A stretch of DNA of 64,000 bases from Muricea muricata (taxonomy: Eukaryota > Cnidaria > Anthozoa > Malacalcyonacea > Plexauridae): positions 13,023,001 to 13,087,000 of the forward strand of contig OY979717.1 in the NCBI GenBank assembly GCA_963855995.1. Reading direction: 5' to 3'. Position 1 is the stretch's first letter. The number at the start of each line of letters is the position of its first letter. Position numbers and translations under genes: made by a program. Shown one piece after another: positions 51,104 to 60,039 of the stretch. The notes under the pieces were generated by a model that searched no databases, was not told the DNA's origin, and saw only the letters and a list, made by a program, of their open reading frames with translations.

Positions 51104-51286
51104 CAGGGCCGTTTCTAGAGCGTTAATTGGGGGGTGTATATTCATATATTCGTGTTATGACCAACTAATTTCTTTTGAAATCGGTTGTCATTAGGGTTAA
51201 TTTCGAAAGAAATTAGTCGGGCATAACACGAATATATGAATATACACCCCCCCAATTAATGCTCAAGCCACGGCCCTGTGTCCTGA
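51096..51286. mobile_element. 175-bp hAT-type MITE with 8-bp target duplication
   Basis: The element spans 51104-51278. It begins CAGGGCCGT and ends ACGGCCCTG, with a second, longer inverted repeat (ATTGGGGGGTGTATATTCAT and its complement) inside. TGTCCTGA occurs directly on both sides, at 51096-51103 and 51279-51286. An 8-bp duplication and CAGGG ends are characteristic of hAT elements. Insertion adds 183 bp to the exon and a stop codon; the reading frame on both sides joins perfectly without it. Confidence 0.92.
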
Positions 51287-51633
51287 TGACACACAAGTAT
51301 GCCTGTGACATCAGGGTCGTGCGCCTGCTGCGACAGAGAGGGTTGGGAAACAGCTCCACCCAACTTTTCCGCAAGTTAGAAGAACAACACGAGGAGTCGT
51401 GGCTGATCAAATGTGCCCAGTACCTGTCGGATTGCCAATGCTTTATCAAGGCCAGCGCTCGGGGGATGATTACCTTTCCAAACCCAGAGGACCCACTTCG
51501 GAGAACCCCCGTCCCAAAACCCAATTGGCTGTTGACGAGCTATTGCCAGGATGTGCTGTCTCGAATCGAAGAGGTAAAGGCTGAAATTACATCGATTTTT
51601 GGAAGGGTCCTCAAAATTGATTCGACAAAGAAG
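51279..51633 (+). CDS. Copy A exon 5, C-terminal part
   Basis: Continues in frame after the MITE: THKYACDIRVVRLLRQRGLG, NSSTQLFRKLEEQHEESWL, PKPNWLLTSYCQDVL, EEVKAEITSIFGRVLKIDST, ending KK|GTGAGT. It matches copy B 59562-59906. In copy B the next exon is the DDE-like core, which copy A lacks. Confidence 0.72.
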
Positions 51634-51682
51634 GTGAGTTTTCTTCCCTCCATAAAGCGCTTATCAACATCTATATACATAG

Positions 51683-51792
51683 AATACTTATACAGCCAGA
51701 CAGGGCAGGTCTTGCAGTCGCCTCTTCAACAGGAAGAGCCAGAGGATGACGCGGAAAACCTAGAATTAGACAAGGATGACGAAGGTTTCTAC
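51683..51792 (+). CDS. Copy A exon 6 (post-core region)
   Basis: Encodes YLYSQTGQVLQSPLQQEE followed by acidic residues, ending TTCTAC|GTAAGT. It aligns with EYLYSQTGKIW at 61126 in copy B. It should follow the DDE core; the incoming phase from exon 5 does not fit, consistent with a deletion. The upstream border (CATAG) is tentative. Confidence 0.5.
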
Positions 51793-51875
51793 GTAAGTAT
51801 TTTCTCTCTATGTAAATCTTATTTGTCTATTTCGTTATTCATCTACGTTCTCGGCAATATCTATTTCATGCTAGG

Positions 51876-51961
51876 AAACAGAGGAGCACGAAGATGAGAC
51901 AATAACGCCTCTGAGCGAGATCGAAATTCCATCAACAGAGGAAGAGGTAGAGGAGGAAGAG
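51876..51961 (+). CDS. Copy A exon 7, acidic
   Basis: Between ATGCTAG and GAAGAG|GTATAT. Encodes ETEEHEDETITPLSEIEIPS and a run of glutamates. Confidence 0.55.
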
Positions 51962-52040
51962 GTATATAATATAAACGAACTTTCCTCGCTAGTTAACTTG
52001 TAATTTAGTATAATTTTCGCTCCATTAATTCTTATCTTAG

Positions 52041-52297
52041 GAGGATTCCATTGGACCAGACGGTGTTGGTGGGTATGGAAGTGTCACTGCTTTGGCAGAG
52101 TTCCTTCTTTCGCTTGAGTCAAGTTCATCCTTGAAAAATGGACAAGCCAAGCGATTGATTGAACTCTGGTCGAAATTAACATCATACGACAAAAAGCCAG
52201 TGACATTTTCCCCCCGCCATCAGCCCAAAGTGGACAAGGGGCGATTTAAATCAAGAGGTTTGAGGTCGTCTTTGCCTGGCGTGGACAGCACGAAAAG
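52041..52297 (+). CDS. Copy A exon 8
   Basis: Follows ATCTTAG. Encodes GPDGVGGYGSVTALAEFLLS, LESSSSLKNGQAKRLIELWS and TFSPRHQPKVDKGRFKS, ending AAAAG|GTGATG in phase 2. Aligns with copy B 61581-61852 (MGWQQIEDLAEALFNL, PPRYKPDSSHTGRF). Confidence 0.65.
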
Positions 52298-52374
52298 GTG
52301 ATGAGCACTTCAAATCAGTGTCGCATAAATTCAACCATTGCTTTGCTAATTACTTTTTGCACTACATTTTAAAG

Positions 52375-52623
52375 GTGTTTCCTGGGTCAGAATAGCGGGC
52401 CAGCCCAAACACCGGACTGCAACCGGTACATGGAGGCACTTTTTATTAAACTCTGCCACAAATACCCAAAACCAATCAAACGTGATGGGTCGACGGTTTT
52501 GCGGTGGACGCTGATTGGCCAGGCCTACAAAAAAATCAGAGACCTGGTCATTTCCAATCCCATGGTTATGCAGAGAACGAAAACACAGTTGGTAGAAGTA
52601 AACCAAAACACGTTGATTCGATG
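52375..52623 (+). CDS. Copy A exon 9
   Basis: Follows TTTTAAAG in matching phase. Encodes CFLGQNSGPAQTPDCNRYME, LFIKLCHKYPKPIKRDGS and RWTLIGQAYKKIRDLVISNP, ending CGATG|GTATGC in phase 2. No counterpart remains in copy B. Confidence 0.65.
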
Positions 52624-52711
52624 GTATGCAATCAGTATAACGTAACATACCAAATACAGTGCCTAACAAAGATCATGAACTCACAGACACGCTGTTCGTT
52701 TCTTTTTACAG

Positions 52712-53270
52712 GCACAACAAGCGTTCCAAGGACCAAGAGAAGGCCGTACTAGAACAAGGCCTACCACCAATGCACGACTCTCCCTCTGAAGATCCGCTAC
52801 CACCACCTGTTCCGTTAACCCCATCCCTGCTTCCTGCCCCAGTCAACCTTACCCCGCACCAATTCACCCTCCCCGATAACACAGCTGGACAATCTGCAGC
52901 AGTAAGAGTGCAGCAATCGACCATCATACCACCGCAAACGATCCAACCCATGCCACATCCTGCACCTTTTGTTTACATTCTGCCCAACCAACAACCGTCA
53001 TCCACCCCAACACCCTCCCCTCCCACACCGAGAGTTCCTTACAGCACGCAGTTGTATCGCAAGAAGAAGCTGAGCGAAGAAAAATCGTCGGTCGTGCCAA
53101 CAAAGCGGTACAAAGAAAGAACTGGGCCGTCCACGTGCTCCAAATGTGGAAAAGCAAGAACCGGGGAGCACAAACAGTATTATGGAAATTGGTACTGCCC
53201 AGAAATGGAGCAAACGTACGAAACGTGGCGGCAAAGTTTCGCCGATAAGTATAAAAAAAAGAAAAATTAA
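52712..53270 (+). CDS. Copy A last exon, proline-rich with zinc ribbon
   Basis: Follows TTTTTACAG in matching phase. Starts HNKRSKDQEKAVLEQ, then about 100 residues rich in proline and glutamine, a basic stretch (YRKKKLSEEK), and near the C-terminus CSKCGKARTGEHKQYY with a second WYC, a likely zinc ribbon. Stop TAA at 53268-53270 after a lysine run. A putative polyadenylation signal AATAAA lies at 53361. Confidence 0.68.
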
Positions 53271-53510
53271 TAAAAATACTAATAACGGTGTCGTTTCATC
53301 AGACACCATTAAACCACAATTGTTCTTCTATGTTCTTCATACTCTTGCTGCATAAAGCGCAATAAATTGCAATAATCGACGCATGCAAATGTTAAAAGAT
53401 AATGCTACGAGTCACGAACATGCGGCCTTTAATCTGCCATTAAATTAAAGAACGAAAAATTGTGATGGTGACATGGGCATATAATCGATCCATTCCACTC
53501 CATAAGCGAG
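53271..53510. other. 3' flank of copy A
   Basis: AT-rich, with AATAAA at 53361. No gene seen. Confidence 0.4.
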
Positions 53511-53514
53511 CACT

Positions 53515-53879
53515 TTAGGGGAATTCCCTATGTCGCAGGGTAAGGCTCGCCTGCGCGTGCAGCTTGCGCAGCGAACAGAGAACTACGCGTGGAATTTTTT
53601 GCATGCTTGGATACAGTTGCATGCTTGTGCCCCGGTAGACACGACTGTTTGCAACTGTATGTCTACGCAAGCTCCCTTTTTCAGGGGGCACTTTACGATT
53701 TTCTCCCGCTTTTTTGCCCAAATCGAGCCCGTCAGCGAAGCGTGCCCTCGCTTGAACTCGAACTTTCCGATGGCAAACAGCTTCAAGCGCCTTTCCCACT
53801 CGTGCGCTTGCAATCCAGTCTTTGGCATTCTGGAAAAGAACCCATAAATTAAGTCATATACATAGAGTGCGATAATCAT
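53515..53879 (-). other. GC-richer block with two overlapping minus-strand open frames, possible exon
   Basis: A locally GC-rich island in AT-rich DNA. On the minus strand TTCTTTTCCAG at about 53842-53832 could be an acceptor; two frames stay open behind it, one containing MPKTGLQAHEWERRLKLFAI, the other NAKDWIASARVGKALEAV. Neither is recognised. It may be part of a decayed mobile element on the minus strand. Confidence 0.25.
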
Positions 53880-54546
53880 ACAAATTTAAATACGAATTTG
53901 CATTTACATTCAAAAGTACGCCAATGTTAGAGCCAATTTAAGATCAATGTTAGAACCAATGTTATGCAATCAGCTATCAGAGTTGTCTAAATGTTGGAAC
54001 TCTCCAGCCAATCGCGTGCGTTTATTACTCCGCCTGCCGTAGGCGAAGCGGAGTTTTAAATTCGCCCGGTTTCTGTTTTTTTTCGGTGTCAGAAGTCGGT
54101 GCCGCCGCTCATGGGTGATACCGCTGGGCACAAGCCGCGTGAGCCGATCTAAACACGGCGTTTAAACTCAATTTCCAGCGGAATATGTCAACAAAACACG
54201 CATTTTAACATGTATGCTAGAACATCTAAACCGCAACAAGGTTTTACGTGCAAAAGTTCTCATTTAAAATGTTTTAAAACGACAAATTCCACCGCGAAAC
54301 TTTACCGAGAAGCGATATATCGCGGTGAAGTTTTGAGAGCGTGTTTCCATCATTTTCTGTTGTGTTTCCACTTTATAAGAAGTTTACAAATTTCTACACA
54401 TGAATCAAACACAAATTCTACTGAAATATCTATATATAAAACACAATTTTTAACATGTAATAGTGAACAAAATGGGAAAGGAAGGTTCTTTATCAAAACA
54501 TTGCTCCAGAAATATTTTTAAACGGCAAATTTTGATAGCATCATTA
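53880..54546. other. Non-coding stretch with weak similarity to the U6-unit flank
   Basis: At 53925-54020 AATGTTAGAGCC and GGAACTCTCCAGCCAATC resemble the plus-strand flank of the U6 unit (AATGTTAAAGCC, AGAACTCTCTCTAGCCAATC), in the same order but with different spacing. A hairpin ACTCCGCC...GAAGCGGAGT follows at about 54026-54053. The rest shows no gene. Confidence 0.3.
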
Positions 54547-55235
54547 GTCAGGGAGGCAGAGGTACAAAAATACATGTCTACTTACCATATCGAGGGACAA
54601 TTTCATTTTGCTCTTAAATTGTCCGTTACATGCCTAATATAACAATTCTGAATGTTGTTTGGCCCAATTTTTCTTGTGGGCTCCAGCCAACACGTTTTTC
54701 TTAAATTTTCTATAAAACTATATTATTGTCAAAAAAGGCGAGATTTCGGACTTATTTCTAGGAAAAACCACTTACGTTATCAAAAAGATAATAAAAAACT
54801 ACATATAACACATTATTATGGTTACTTTTATTTTCCACATTTTTGTTGAGTTATGAGCGTTCGAAAACTTATTTTCAGACTAGTGCCCAGGAAATTAGCG
54901 TCATTTTAGGACATTTTCCCGTTTTGAAGCAGCAATAACTCGAAAACAGCTTGAAAAACCAGGGTGTCCGTAATGATGTCTTATATGTTGTTTTTTATAA
55001 GCTTTGTGATGATACAAGTCATTTTTCAAATGAATGAACTTGAAAGTTTGCTATTTTTGACCACATAATAGTTTTATAATAAAACTGAAGAAAAACGTGT
55101 TGATCGAAGCCCACAAGATAAATTGGGCCAAACAACATTCAGAATTGTTATATTAGGCATGTAACGGACAATTTAAGAGCAAAATGGATTTGTCCCTCGA
55201 GAAGGTAGGTAAAATGACCTCTGCCTCCCTGACTA
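54545..55235. mobile_element. 687-bp foldback element with ~150-bp inverted arms at a TA
   Basis: The arms 54547-54712 and about 55085-55233 are inverted copies: GTCAGGGAGGCAGAGGT opposite ACCTCTGCCTCCCTGAC, with TGTCCGTTACATGCC and ATTCTGAATGTTGTTTGG matching further in. TA stands directly on both sides (54545-54546 and 55234-55235), as in Tc1/mariner-type insertion; the two-base match alone is weak. The middle has no transposase frame, so the element is non-autonomous. Confidence 0.85.
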
Positions 55236-55835
55236 CATTTCATGATCAAGGAGTGAGTCTAGGAAATGTGTTCCTAATTCTAATTACGAAGTATTCGTTG
55301 TGATTTCTTTCCTTGGTTTTCTATACCTATGTTGAGATGCTGATATTTCGTGCAAAATGATTTATTTGCTTGTGGGATCTCATACATTTATAAAAGGAAG
55401 CGACATTTAACATTCCAATTCCAGAAATACATATGTTAGTCTAAAGTTCCCAACAAATTATATCGAGGAGACTTCAGGCAGTGTGCTACAGAATTGATTT
55501 AAATGATGCTATCAGGCTAATGTATTTATGTATTGTATACACTTTTAGTAAAATTTTCTTTACTTGCAACTACCCAAAAATACAACAGCCATATGTTGGT
55601 TGCATTATGACAAAAGAATCTTGTTTCATATATGTTCTATGAAAGTCTTTAATTTAAATTAAATTCTAAAAAACGCAATCTTATTAGGACTCTGGGCAGA
55701 GTGCCTGGCAAGTCACTCAGACATTGATTTTTGGTTATTTTAGTGATTACATAAGATGTGCTAGCAATGTCTTAAAATGCCTTGGAAGGTACCCTAATAA
55801 TAACTGATTTAAAAAGAAGTTCGTTGGGCAGAACA
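55236..55835. other. AT-rich spacer
   Basis: No gene, RNA or clear repeat seen. Confidence 0.4.
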
Positions 55836-55893
55836 GAAATAAGTGAATATACTCCACCCCCAATGAACGCTAGTTACAGCCTTGTGCCCATTT
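55836..55893. mobile_element. Decayed end of the hAT-type MITE family
   Basis: GTGAATATACTCCACCCCCAATGAACGCTAGTTACAGCCTTGTG can be followed, with changes, along the right end of the MITE at 51230-51278 (GAATATACACC...CCAATTAATGCT...GCCCTG). Only one end is visible. Confidence 0.5.
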
Positions 55894-55970
55894 TCGTTTT
55901 GGCAGGCGGAGTGAACGCCTTAGCAGGCGTCTTGTTGTTCTTAATTCATCTAGATTCCTAGCGTGCTAGC

Positions 55971-56250
55971 CGTGCTTTCTCTGGGTCATGGCTAAAAAGG
56001 GGATGGACGAGAGGTAGGTTTTCAAGATGGCGGCTGTTTTTCAAGATTTTTAAAACGTGAATAACTCAACAACCAAACATTTATATCACTCCTAAAGCTT
56101 ACCCTAACCCTTACCTTAAACCTAAGCACAATTTAGGAATGCTATAAATGTCTGGTTGTTGATTCGTTCTCGCTTTAAGAATCTTGAAAAACAGCCGCCA
56201 TCTTGAAAACCTACCTCTCGTCTATCCCCTTTAGCCATGACCGTGCTTTC
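55971..56250. mobile_element. ~262-bp palindromic MITE with 9-bp direct repeat
   Basis: Arms of about 65 bp are inverted: GGTCATGGCTAAAAAGGGGA on the left, TCCCCTTTAGCCATGACC on the right, each containing GTTTTCAAGATGGCGGCTGT or its complement. CGTGCTTTC occurs directly at 55971-55979 and 56242-56250. Left end has about four extra bases (TCTG) relative to the right, so exact borders are uncertain. The superfamily is not determined. Confidence 0.82.
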
Positions 56251-56266
56251 ACAGTCTAAATTGGCC

Positions 56267-57325
56267 AATGGACCGATTGCATTATGGGCAAAATTTTAAA
56301 AAAAATTGAACTAGGAAAATTTATTACCACAGCACTGAAGAGCATCCTAAAATTAGTAAAATTGCAATGTTTGGTTGCAAAACGTTGTAAAATGTGGAAA
56401 ATGTAAGCCTGTGAAGATTGCAAATTTTGTATATTTTTGTATTACGCACGGAAAATTGATACCAACATCGAGAAAACGGTATCAATTTTCAGTGTGTAAT
56501 ACAAAAGTATACAAAATTCGTAAACTTTGCAGGGCTATATTTTCCTCATTTTACAACATTTCGCGACCAAACTTTGCAATTTTACTAATTTTAGGACGCT
56601 CTTCAATGCTGTGGTAATGAATTTTCCTAGTTCAATTTTTTTTAAAATTCTGTCCATAATGCAATCAGTGTTGCCATATGAAATCTCAAAATATTCATGT
56701 ATGCTTACGCCAAAAGTTCACAAAAAGTTCATGTCCCTAAATTTTAAGATCGGAACTCATCGGAATTTATCGGAGATCGTCCGAAAGTGTCGGAACTTAT
56801 CAACACGTCCGAAAATCCTTCACAGACTATGTTTAAATGCGAAATAAATTGCTGAAAGAATTCTTTTTTACAATTGTATTTATAAAACAGGAGTGTTTAA
56901 TATTAGACTATATTTTTATGCGAGCAAACCATTATCATCGCTACTATTGCTTTCCGACCAATCCGACATTTTGATTCTTTAAAAACACAGCGAACGGCAC
57001 AAAAAAGGCAGAAATTTAATTTCACATAAATTATACAAATTGTGTTCTATACTTCTATTATGGCACCTATTGTTTCTTACAGCCACTGCAAGTCTGCAAG
57101 ACATATTTCTAAACATATTATGGGTTTTTTAGTTGAATCATTGAACATTTTCATCTTGAAAAAATGAAAATATCAAAGTTCATGGAATTGTTCATGATAT
57201 TTTAAAAAGTTCACAAAAAGTTCACAAATTTTCAATGTTCAAATAAAGTTCATGTAGAGGGTAAAAAGTTCACAAATCTGTGAACTTTGTGCACGATCTG
57301 GCAACACTGAATGCAATCGGTCCAT
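56267..57325. mobile_element. Palindromic element split by a hAT-type insertion
   Basis: Without the hAT element the sequence is a long inverted repeat: AATGGACCGATTGCATTATG near 56267 opposite CATAATGCAATCGGTCCATT (56657-56665 joined to 57318-57325). Further in, AAAATTGAACTAGGAAAATT, ACCACAGC and TTTGTATTACGC/GTGTAATACAAA also pair. Its right end lies 5 bp before the ATG of copy B, so it may supply that gene's 5' flank. Confidence 0.72.
56658..57317. mobile_element. 644-bp hAT-type non-autonomous element with 8-bp target duplication
   Basis: Spans 56666-57309. It starts CAGTGTTGCCA and ends TGGCAACACTG. AATGCAAT stands directly at 56658-56665 and 57310-57317. The interior has many copies of AAAGTTCACAAA and AAAGTTCATG near both ends, as expected of hAT subterminal transposase-binding repeats. 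No transposase frame. Confidence 0.92.
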
Positions 57326-57330
57326 TCAAG

Positions 57331-57354
57331 ATGGCGTCGTCGAAGCGTGGCAAG
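57331..57354 (+). CDS. Copy B exon 1
   Basis: ATG in CAAGATGGCGTCG encodes MASSKRGK and ends at GCAAG|GTATTT. It is similar to exon 1 of copy A and to the segment in each U6 unit. Confidence 0.6.
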
Positions 57355-57510
57355 GTATTTAAATTTTCCCCGTCTTTATTTCCATATTTCTGATTTACAT
57401 GTGTAAATTTCTTAGTTTGTTTATTTTTCACTGTGTAAGTGAGTTGTCCACGTCAAATTCAAAGCGGCAATGGGTATTACAAGGACGATTTCGGTTTATA
57501 TTCGTTGCAG

Positions 57511-57639
57511 GAATTTCGCGAGCCTTTGCGACCGAAGTTTAACGAATTGCTCTGGGCTTGTACAGATCGTGCGAAGAGCGTTGCTATGAATGTGAAGAAG
57601 GACAAGGCATACTTTGGCGCTCAACTGACTGGTAAACAA
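57511..57639 (+). CDS. Copy B exon 2
   Basis: Between CGTTGCAG and AAACAA|GTGAGT, phase 0 on both sides. Encodes EFREPLRPKFNELLWACTDR and VKKDKAYFGAQLTGKQ. Not recognised. Confidence 0.55.
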
Positions 57640-57792
57640 GTGAGTTTTAGTAAATTTTTCCTACCTTTTACTCTGCTGTTGTAGTGGTACTGCTATGTGA
57701 ACTTCATTCGAATATTTGAAATAGTATTCTGTGAGTATTTTTCTAAAAACACGATGGGAATTTTATTATAAACACTATGTTTTAATAAATAG

Positions 57793-58011
57793 GCAGAGGT
57801 AAAGCAAAGGGTTCACCGGGCGAATGGGAACGTTGAGAACAAGGAATGGCTGCAATCTATGACAAATGTACAATTTGGAAAGTACCAGAGGAAAAACTTT
57901 CTGTGGTTGCTGGAAAACGATGTTGGGTATGCCACGATGTTGATGGCAGACCAGGGGAAGATGCGGGAAACATGCAGCCGTGTTGGTGACCCTGAAGGGG
58001 AAAACAAGAAG
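57793..58011 (+). CDS. Copy B exon 3
   Basis: Follows AATAAATAG in phase 0. Contains NVQFGKYQRKNFLWLLEND and VGYATMLMADQGKMRE, related to copy A exon 2. The donor could be AAG|GTCCTT at 58012, which keeps phase with exon 4, or CAG|GTATAT at 58023, which would not. Confidence 0.55.
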
Positions 58012-58150
58012 GTCCTTTTCAGGTATATGTTTGTCCTAGTGTTTGTACATGGTTTCTTCAAACAATTCCTCAAAGAAATATTTTTCTTGTGTTTTAAGCT
58101 ATACTCAACATTCCCCTGAAATGCAGACAGCTATTAAAAATTGACAACAG

Positions 58151-58519
58151 AGCAATGTTGCCCAAAACATCCCGACTAGCTCTGTCCCTTCGACTTGCGG
58201 GGGAAGTGACGCTTACCATCTTGTCGGGTTTGGTCCCTACAAGCTCATGTCTCGTTTCGACTCGTACAACTCTACTCAGGATGAGCACAAGAGGTATGTA
58301 AAATCAATCCTCAACACTAATGTGACTTATCCTGGAGGGCAGTTGGACAAGTTGAAGCGCTACATTGAGAAGGAAGAGAAGCGAAGGCAAGAAGAGCAAC
58401 TCGAAGATCAGTTGCTCATTAAGGCTGCCGAGGAAGCAGAGCGGCAAGAGGAAACTGACCCTACACCATGCCAGCCAGAAACAACTGTTCAGTCACAAGA
58501 GTCAAGGGCAATGGACAAG
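58151..58519 (+). CDS. Copy B exon 4
   Basis: Starts after GACAACAG and encodes SNVAQNIPTSSVPST, then GFGPYKLMSRFDSYNSTQDE, TYPGGQLDKLKRYIEKEEKR and a long glutamate/arginine helix, ending GACAAG|GTAAGG. It is closely similar to copy C at 62880-63209. Confidence 0.65.
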
Positions 58520-58607
58520 GTAAGGTGGATTATTTTATAAAGTTAACCAAACCCAATACATAGTTTCCTGATATGTCTAGGCACAGTCTTCTCAGCTTGG
58601 TGAAGAA

Positions 58608-58684
58608 GCATTGATGGTGTAACGGCGAACATTACTGCTTATACTCTTTAAGTTGCAGTTCTGGGTTCAATTCCCAATCAGTGC
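58608..58684 (+). other. tRNA-like sequence, probable SINE head or tRNA pseudogene
   Basis: GCATTGA at 58608 pairs over seven positions (one G-T) with TCAGTGC at 58684. Inside, GTGT/ACAT makes a D stem with a GG-containing loop, ACTGC/GCAGT could form an anticodon stem but encloses 16 nt instead of 7, and GGTTCAATTCC at about 58664 is a good Pol III B box. A T-run follows at about 58700. The oversized anticodon loop and an A-C mismatch in the T stem argue against an active tRNA. It sits in the intron after copy B exon 4. Confidence 0.45.
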
Positions 58685-58785
58685 TATTTCTACCTCCAAG
58701 CTTTTTTTTTCTAGCTACAAGTTTAATAGAGATTTTTCACAGTGATGTTTTGATAGCCATCAATAGTTTTTAAATATATTTTTAG

Positions 58786-58879
58786 GAGATTTATCTGCCC
58801 AAAACATGGCAAGACAAACTGCCTATCCTTCAACAAGAATGGATGAACAAATGTTTGTACTCGTGCAATCCGAAGACTG
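58786..58879 (+). CDS. Copy B exon 5
   Basis: Between ATTTTTAG and AAGACTG|GTATGT. Encodes EIYLPKTWQDKLPILQQEWM and CLYSCNPKT, the start of the DUF6729-like region. Confidence 0.6.
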
Positions 58880-58969
58880 GTATGTAATACGTATGTAATT
58901 TGGTATGTGAAAAAGACTGAGAAATATTATTTTTACCACAGACTGCTTAACTTATGTTGTTGTTCACAG

Positions 58970-59163
58970 GCAAAGGTGAACTTGTATCAACCCTTCAGAT
59001 GTGGTGGTATCCACCTCAGCCGAAGCAAGCAGATTCCGCCCCTCCTTCCTCTCCAGAGCCCTATTTTCTCTGGCCGTTTTTTCTTTGGGCGCCACTGAAA
59101 ATCTGGCATGTCAAACTGCTGTGCAATGAAGAGTGCCAGTCAAGGCAAAAAGAAAAAGGAAAG
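58970..59163 (+). CDS. Copy B exon 6
   Basis: Follows TTGTTCACAG in matching phase. Contains LVSTLQMWWYPPQPKQ, YFLWPFFLWAPLKIWHVKLL and CNEEC, ending GGAAAG|GTTCGC. Corresponds to MWFYPP...KRMWQVKL of copy A. Confidence 0.65.
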
Positions 59164-59247
59164 GTTCGCGTACTGTACTGTAGTCATCAGATAATATTTA
59201 CTGTAACAAGTTGTTGTTTCATTAAACGTCATGTAACTTTTCAATAG

Positions 59248-59445
59248 ATCGTGAACCTTACACAGGCTGGCCTATATAAAACCATTAGGAAAGTTTTGGC
59301 CTTGGATGGGTGGTATTATATTGGTACAGGATACCTGGAATGCAAATTTTGTAAAAAGAAGTACGGTATGCAGCCTTGTCAGACATGGTGTTAAAACAGT
59401 TGAGCTTGGGGCATCGAAGCTACTTCCAGCTGTGTTGACTTACAG
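59248..59445 (+). pseudogene. Copy B exon 7, frameshifted
   Basis: Starts after TCAATAG with IVNLTQAGLYKTIRKVLALD and YLECKFCKKKY. After 59365 the frame is lost, returns in another frame as MVLKQLSLGHRSYF, and is lost again at 59434 where one C seems to be missing before the expected PAVLTY. Copy A encodes the same stretch in one open frame. Confidence 0.6.
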
Positions 59446-59561
59446 GTGATAAAAGCTGCACAGTTTATAGTTTTATTGCAAGAATATTGCAGCTGTAGCA
59501 TGCAATATATATATAATTATAACTGGATCAGTCTTCAATGCTGCATTCAATTCTTTTATAG

Positions 59562-59906
59562 GTATTCATGTGACATCAAGGTAATGAGGTTGATGAGAGA
59601 ACGGAAGCTTGGGAACTCCTCAACCAAGCTGCAAAAACAAGTGGCTGAGCAGCACACAGAATGCCACATGAACAGGGCCATGCAGTTTCTGCAGTTTCTG
59701 CATGAAAACCCTTTGAAATACAAGCATCGAAGGGTCTGTTTCAGCTTCCATGTCCTGCTCAAAACATCCTGCCACTTCCCACCATCCCCAAACCAGACTG
59801 GTTCCTGGCAGTGTACCTGAGGGATGTTATCACCCACATTGAGGAAACAAAGGCCAGAATAACATCAACATTTGGTGAAATCCTCAAAATGGATTCTACC
59901 AAAAAG
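59562..59906 (+). pseudogene. Copy B exon 8, frameshifted
   Basis: Follows TTTTATAG. YSCDIKVMRLMRERKLGNSS and AEQHTECHMNRAMQFL are in one frame; from about 59735 the homologous frame changes to LFQLPCPAQN, IPKPDWFLAVYLRDVITHIE and EILKMDSTKK, ending at AAG|GTATAA. Confidence 0.62.
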
Positions 59907-60039
59907 GTATAATTATAAAAATTCACATGCTGCATATTTCAAGTCACATATTTTAAAATTATTTCTCTTACAGGGCACACTCATCCAATTTAAAATCTTC
60001 GTATATCACAGTGATAATTGTATGTTTGTTTTTCAAAAG

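Larger units (their letters stand above)
45502..53270 (+). pseudogene. Copy A: multi-exon DUF6729-like transposase-derived gene, disrupted
   Basis: A plus-strand gene of about ten exons with clear GT/AG borders. In order: a short MASSNEGRK exon, an exon with a charged first domain ending in a QFG..F...FKWL.EN..GYA motif, two small linker exons, a large exon with a cysteine-containing domain (MWFYPP, RLFLWMP, LTSAG, DIDSFY, YLECLKCG), acidic exons, and a C-terminal exon with a zinc-ribbon-like CSKCG...YC motif. From memory the large exon resembles the DUF6729 family of transposon-linked proteins in cnidarians and fish. The gene is broken by a TTAA-flanked insertion in exon 2 and a hAT MITE in exon 5, and the DDE-like core present in copy B is missing between 51633 and 51683. 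Most remaining frames are open, so decay is recent or parts are still used. AATAAA follows at 53361. Confidence 0.75.

Noticed and set aside
51213..51524. 103-codon minus-strand frame over the MITE and exon 5
   Set aside because: Shadow of the plus-strand coding exon; runs through the MITE end.
56100..56130. Telomere-like CCCTAACCC stretch in the 55980 MITE
   Set aside because: Only one or two degenerate units; no array.
58608..58684. Functional tRNA gene
   Set aside because: Anticodon loop region is 16 nt and the T stem has a mismatch; more like a SINE or pseudogene.
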